The position numbers and the translations under genes are program-made. Below, one piece after another: positions 33,957-36,976 of a DNA stretch of 36,976 bases (position 1 is the first letter of the stretch; the number at the start of each line of letters is the position of its first letter). The stretch lies in contig PLLH01000061.1 of assembly GCA_003140895.1 (NCBI GenBank), positions 1 to 36,976 on the forward strand, given 5' to 3'. This DNA comes from Elusimicrobiota bacterium. Lineage in GTDB: Bacteria > Elusimicrobiota > Elusimicrobia > F11. The notes below the pieces were generated by a model. That model saw only the letters and a program-made list of their open reading frames with translations. It was not told where the DNA came from and did no database searches.

Positions 33957-35210
33957 ATGAATTCAATGGCGCACATCATTTATTTCAACCACGACGGATC
34001 GGAAGGAAGCGTTTTTGATTCCCAAGTCGTGGCCCCGCTTAAGAAGATCAAGGAACGCTATGTCAACCCCATCACTCTTCTGTCGTTTGACCGGCCAAGC
34101 CTGTTTTTTAATGTTAAAAAACGGAGAGCCCTGAAAATTAAATTAAACGCCGCCGGCCTGGACATCGTTTTATTGCCGCGGTTTCCTTATATTTTTAACT
34201 CCTTTTTAAGTCTATACGCGGTTCCACTTTTGTTCTTCTTTAAACGGCGACAAACTCCTCAGTCCTTTATTTTTCATTGCCGGGGCGCCCTCTCTGCTCG
34301 AATTGCCATCGCCGTTAAACGGTTATGCCGATGGATTCATGTTGAGAAGATCATCTACGACTGCCGCGGAGATGGGGTGGCAGAAACGGAGCTCTATTGG
34401 AAGAAACCGCGATGGATCAAAACGATTCGGCTGAATCAACTCAAAAAACTCGAGACGTTTGTCCTGTCGCAGGTCGATCATGTTATCGCGGTCTCAGAAG
34501 CGCTGAAAGACCATCTTCGCCGAACGTATTCCGTCGCCTGTGAGGTGACCGTTGTTCCCAGCGCCGTCGATTTAGGAGGATGGACTTTTAATACGTCGGA
34601 ACGCCAAAAACGCCGCCAGTCTTTTGGAATCGATGATCGATTGGTCGTCGTCTATTCCGGCTCATTTCTCCCGTGGCAAGTCCCTGATAAGATGTTGGAG
34701 GTCTTTTCCTGCTTTCGCCAATACGAACCTCGTTCGATATTTTTGGTGTTAACAAAAGATGTTGAAATCGCTATTTCCCACCTAAATCGATCTGGCTTGG
34801 ATCGAGAGTTCTTTAAAGTGATAAACGTTGATTATGATAAACTCCCGCACTCGTTGTGTTGCGCGGACGTGGGGCTCTTGATTCGTGAAACAAATGGCGT
34901 CAACCGTGTCGCTTCTCCCACAAAATTTTCCGAATACGTGGGGTGCGGAGTCCCTGTCTTACTCACTCGTTCTATCGGAGACACGGAATCCTATGTCAAA
35001 CAAATCAACGGCGGCTGGGTTCTGGATTCGCTGGAGTCCCCAACGGCCCTTGAAGGATGCGTCTTAGATATCCTCCGTGACATTCGAACGGGCTTCATAA
35101 ATCATGAATCGATTGCAGCCAACGCGCATGACTTCTTTTCACTTGAAACAACCATCAATCAACGAGCGTCGATTTACGGTGACTCAACCATGAGGAAGAA
35201 AACGCCATGA
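33957..35210 (+). CDS. GT4 family glycosyltransferase
   Basis: The 417-residue GT-B transferase has an N-terminal domain with FHCRGALSARIAIAVKRL and KIIYDCRGDGVAE. It has VIAVSEALKDHL at the domain junction, followed by VPSAVDLGGW. The donor domain has VVVYSGSFLPWQ and the VASPTKFSEYVGCGVPVLL motif with the family glutamate. It should be a retaining, cytoplasmic transferase for one linkage of the repeat unit. Donor and acceptor are unknown. AGGG lies about seven bases before the first ATG; a second in-frame ATG three codons on has no such site. The stop overlaps the ligase/polymerase gene. Confidence 0.82.
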   Translation: MNSMAHIIYFNHDGSEGSVFDSQVVAPLKKIKERYVNPITLLSFDRPSLFFNVKKRRALKIKLNAAGLDIVLLPRFPYIFNSFLSLYAVPLLFFFKRRQTPQSFIFHCRGALSARIAIAVKRLCRWIHVEKIIYDCRGDGVAETELYWKKPRWIKTIRLNQLKKLETFVLSQVDHVIAVSEALKDHLRRTYSVACEVTVVPSAVDLGGWTFNTSERQKRRQSFGIDDRLVVVYSGSFLPWQVPDKMLEVFSCFRQYEPRSIFLVLTKDVEIAISHLNRSGLDREFFKVINVDYDKLPHSLCCADVGLLIRETNGVNRVASPTKFSEYVGCGVPVLLTRSIGDTESYVKQINGGWVLDSLESPTALEGCVLDILRDIRTGFINHESIAANAHDFFSLETTINQRASIYGDSTMRKKTP

Positions 35211-36865
35211 CGAAAGACAGGGTCTTACGCCTCACGCAGGGCGTTTCCACTCATTTAATTGGTCTTTGGGTGGCCGCCATGTTTGTTTTTGATAAAGGCC
35301 TGGCTTACGCCCATATCTGGATCGGTCCCATTCCTCTTTTTATCACCGAAATAGTTCTTTTGATTTTATTCGTCCTGTGGCTTATCCATTCCTCTGCTGC
35401 AAGACACATAACATTGCCCGACAGCAAAATCGCGACGATTTTTTTGGGGCTTTTCTGGCTGGTCGGCCTGGTGGCCGTATGTCATATTTTCAAGCTGCAT
35501 GATAAAGAGTCGGTTATTTATGGCCTTAAAAAATCGGCGCTTTTTTATTACAGCGCGTTCGCATTCTTCACACTGGCCCTTGTTCGCGAAAAAAGCCGGG
35601 TTCAAACCGTTCTCCATTGGATGGCGGGGGGGGCTTTTGCATCCGGAGTGTTCCACGTGATGAAAATGCTTTACCCCAATCCGGATTTTTGGCCGGCGAG
35701 CGTGATCATCGCCAATGACACAGCCTGGGCTTTTGGGTTTATTTATTGTTTGGTACTGGTCTGGCGCAGGTCCTCTTCGTGGTTTACCTACCTTGTTGGG
35801 GACTTGTCAGGAGTCCTCCTTCTCTATACCAACGCGAGAAGCGCCCTCCTCGCTTTTTTTCTGATTTGTACCCTTCTTTTGATATTTCTGATCATGACGT
35901 CCGATAAGAAAGATCGGTTTGGCTGGGTCAAGGGAATGTCGAAAATGGCTTCGTCCTTTATTTTGGTTTTTTGCTTTTTCATCGTTTTGATCGGCCCCCC
36001 GGGTGGATTTGAACGGTTCGGTTTTATCAATGGGATTCAAAAATTCATTATGGATCAGCATGGAACGGTGGAACCTCAGCCGATCGCGGTACGTCCGGCA
36101 TCGATAGAGACGTTTCAACCGATCGTCCATGCTCCCAACATTTCCGATATCTCACCATCTTCTCAGGCAAGCGCTCAGATTGTTAACATCCTTGATGGGG
36201 CTGATATTTTTGTTAGTCCCGGATCGAAAACAATAAACACCTTTTTTACGTTTTTAGATAAATACATTTCCACGAATGGAACGGGCGGGAACGTCACCTG
36301 GCGGCTGAAAGTTTGGCTGGAAGCCCTGAATAAAGGCGTGATGAATCATTTCTGGATGGGGGCCGGAGTCACGAACCCGTTCGTTTCGACGTGGGTCACC
36401 CCGTATAAAGGAGTCGATCGGGTTTTGTACGCCATTTCTCTGATTAAACAAACGTATAATTTTTATGGAAGGTTGAAGAATGAAGATATCAATCCGTCAC
36501 ACGACATCGAACCCGGTTATCCGACAAAACTGACACCGTCGGAAGAAAAATCTTCTTTTTATTCTTATCATTGGTATGACATCGACCTCCACAATTCCCA
36601 TATCGCTATTTTTTACCGGTTCGGATTTTTGGGATTTCTATTTTACGGTTGTCTCTTCTTGATTGCGTTGGTGCGGTCTGGGTTGGGCGCTTTTCTCAAC
36701 GACAAGAGCGCCCTCATCCTTTTCGGATTTCTCCTTTGGTTTCTCGTTATTAATTCATTCAACGTCGTTCTTGAAGGTCCCTTTTTAGGCTCCATTTTTT
36801 GGATCGTGCTCGGCCTTACGCTCAGAAAAAAAAGCGAAACAGGGGAAGATGTGCCGGTTCGATGA
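35207..36865 (+). CDS. O-antigen ligase/polymerase-type membrane protein (Wzy_C/WaaL family)
   Basis: The 552-residue protein has 10-12 hydrophobic helices and the family marker YTNARSALLAFFLI. A large extracytoplasmic region of about 190 residues (roughly 268-461) ends in HNSHIAIFYRFGFLG, where His462 fits the conserved histidine of the ligase family. This loop is longer than I expect for a typical WaaL and is rich in Pro, Ser and Thr. The protein could polymerise repeat units (Wzy), ligate the polymer to lipid A core, or act as a protein O-oligosaccharyltransferase; sequence alone does not decide. An eight-G run lies at 35626-35633. Both ends overlap neighbours by ATGA. Confidence 0.78.
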   Translation: MTKDRVLRLTQGVSTHLIGLWVAAMFVFDKGLAYAHIWIGPIPLFITEIVLLILFVLWLIHSSAARHITLPDSKIATIFLGLFWLVGLVAVCHIFKLHDKESVIYGLKKSALFYYSAFAFFTLALVREKSRVQTVLHWMAGGAFASGVFHVMKMLYPNPDFWPASVIIANDTAWAFGFIYCLVLVWRRSSSWFTYLVGDLSGVLLLYTNARSALLAFFLICTLLLIFLIMTSDKKDRFGWVKGMSKMASSFILVFCFFIVLIGPPGGFERFGFINGIQKFIMDQHGTVEPQPIAVRPASIETFQPIVHAPNISDISPSSQASAQIVNILDGADIFVSPGSKTINTFFTFLDKYISTNGTGGNVTWRLKVWLEALNKGVMNHFWMGAGVTNPFVSTWVTPYKGVDRVLYAISLIKQTYNFYGRLKNEDINPSHDIEPGYPTKLTPSEEKSSFYSYHWYDIDLHNSHIAIFYRFGFLGFLFYGCLFLIALVRSGLGAFLNDKSALILFGFLLWFLVINSFNVVLEGPFLGSIFWIVLGLTLRKKSETGEDVPVR

Positions 36866-36976
36866 GCACGCCAGTAACGTCCATCATCCCTTCCAAACGA
36901 ACATACCTATTGGATTGTCCCATCGATCTGCTCACCATGGATGAAACCGTAGCCGAAGTCCACCATATCATTGGCC
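36862..36976 (+). CDS. WecG/TagA/CpsF (GT26) family glycosyltransferase, N-terminal fragment
   Basis: The frame starts with ATG inside the stop codon of the ligase-type gene and is open to the window edge, giving 38 residues. The segment LLDCPIDLLTMDETVAEV corresponds to the characteristic opening of GT26 proteins (PIDxLTMxETV). These enzymes add ManNAc-type sugars to lipid-linked intermediates, for example ManNAcA transfer by WecG. A substrate such as ManNAc3NAcA would fit the Wbp pathway in this locus, but too little is visible to test this. Confidence 0.75.
   Translation, partial: MSTPVTSIIPSKRTYLLDCPIDLLTMDETVAEVHHIIG

Noticed and set aside
1-36976. tRNA, rRNA, CRISPR arrays, transposases and attachment sites
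   Set aside because: I looked for transposase motifs, regularly spaced repeats and RNA gene signatures and saw none. Coding density leaves little room for them.

Overview
The window is almost entirely a surface-polysaccharide (O-antigen/capsule/exopolysaccharide-type) biosynthesis locus from a Gram-negative-type bacterium. Base composition is moderate, and TTG, GTG and ATG starts are all used, usually behind AGGAGG-like sites. The winged-helix regulator resembles the EPS-associated MarR-like family. Together with the gene style this makes me think of a poorly cultured lineage such as Omnitrophota or Elusimicrobiota, but this is a weak impression and nothing in the window (no rRNA or tRNA) settles it. 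I see no insertion sequence, CRISPR array, tRNA or rRNA.

Layout. (A) 1-3465, plus strand: the 3' end of an AsnB-type amidotransferase, a heparinase II/III-like protein and an RmlD-like reductase. (B) 3498-5356, minus strand: a methyltransferase followed by a NeuB/PseI-family sialic-acid synthase, convergent with block A. (C) 5357-5602: a divergent control region with promoter-like boxes and two matching TTCA-N5-TGAAC palindromes. (D) 5603 to the end of the window, plus strand: more than 31 kb of nearly gapless genes that look like one transcription unit. It opens with a winged-helix regulator and runs through PseC, PseB, a GT-C membrane enzyme, a GT2, AsnB, a methyltransferase and a Wzx flippase. 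Next come WbpA-WbpB-WbpD-WbpE-WbpI, a GT4, a DegT-family aminotransferase, a FemAB-like transferase and a GT-B-like surface-carbohydrate protein. The last part is AsnB, CapA, a degenerate AsnB homologue, an SpsF-type cytidylyltransferase, PseG, WbqC, a polysaccharide deacetylase, a GT4, a Wzy/WaaL-type ligase or polymerase, and the start of a WecG/TagA (GT26) transferase.

How the genes work together. Two nucleotide-sugar pathways can be read. The five Wbp enzymes, adjacent and in the same direction, form a complete route from UDP-GlcNAc to UDP-ManNAc3NAcA (2,3-diacetamido-mannuronic acid). PseB, PseC, PseG, PseI and an SpsF-type CMP-transferase make up the pseudaminic-acid route except for the PseH N-acetyltransferase, which I do not find. 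Glycosyltransferases (GT2, GT4 x2, GT26, GT-C and a GT-B-like protein), Wzx and a Wzy/WaaL-type protein would assemble and export the polymer.

The most unusual part is about 22.1-30.4 kb. There a PLP aminotransferase, a FemAB-like (aminoacyl-transfer fold) protein, a complete AsnB, a CapA-family protein and an AsnB homologue without its glutaminase cysteine sit in tight translational coupling. I infer that this block installs amides or amino acids on the acidic sugars made elsewhere in the locus; this is a hypothesis.
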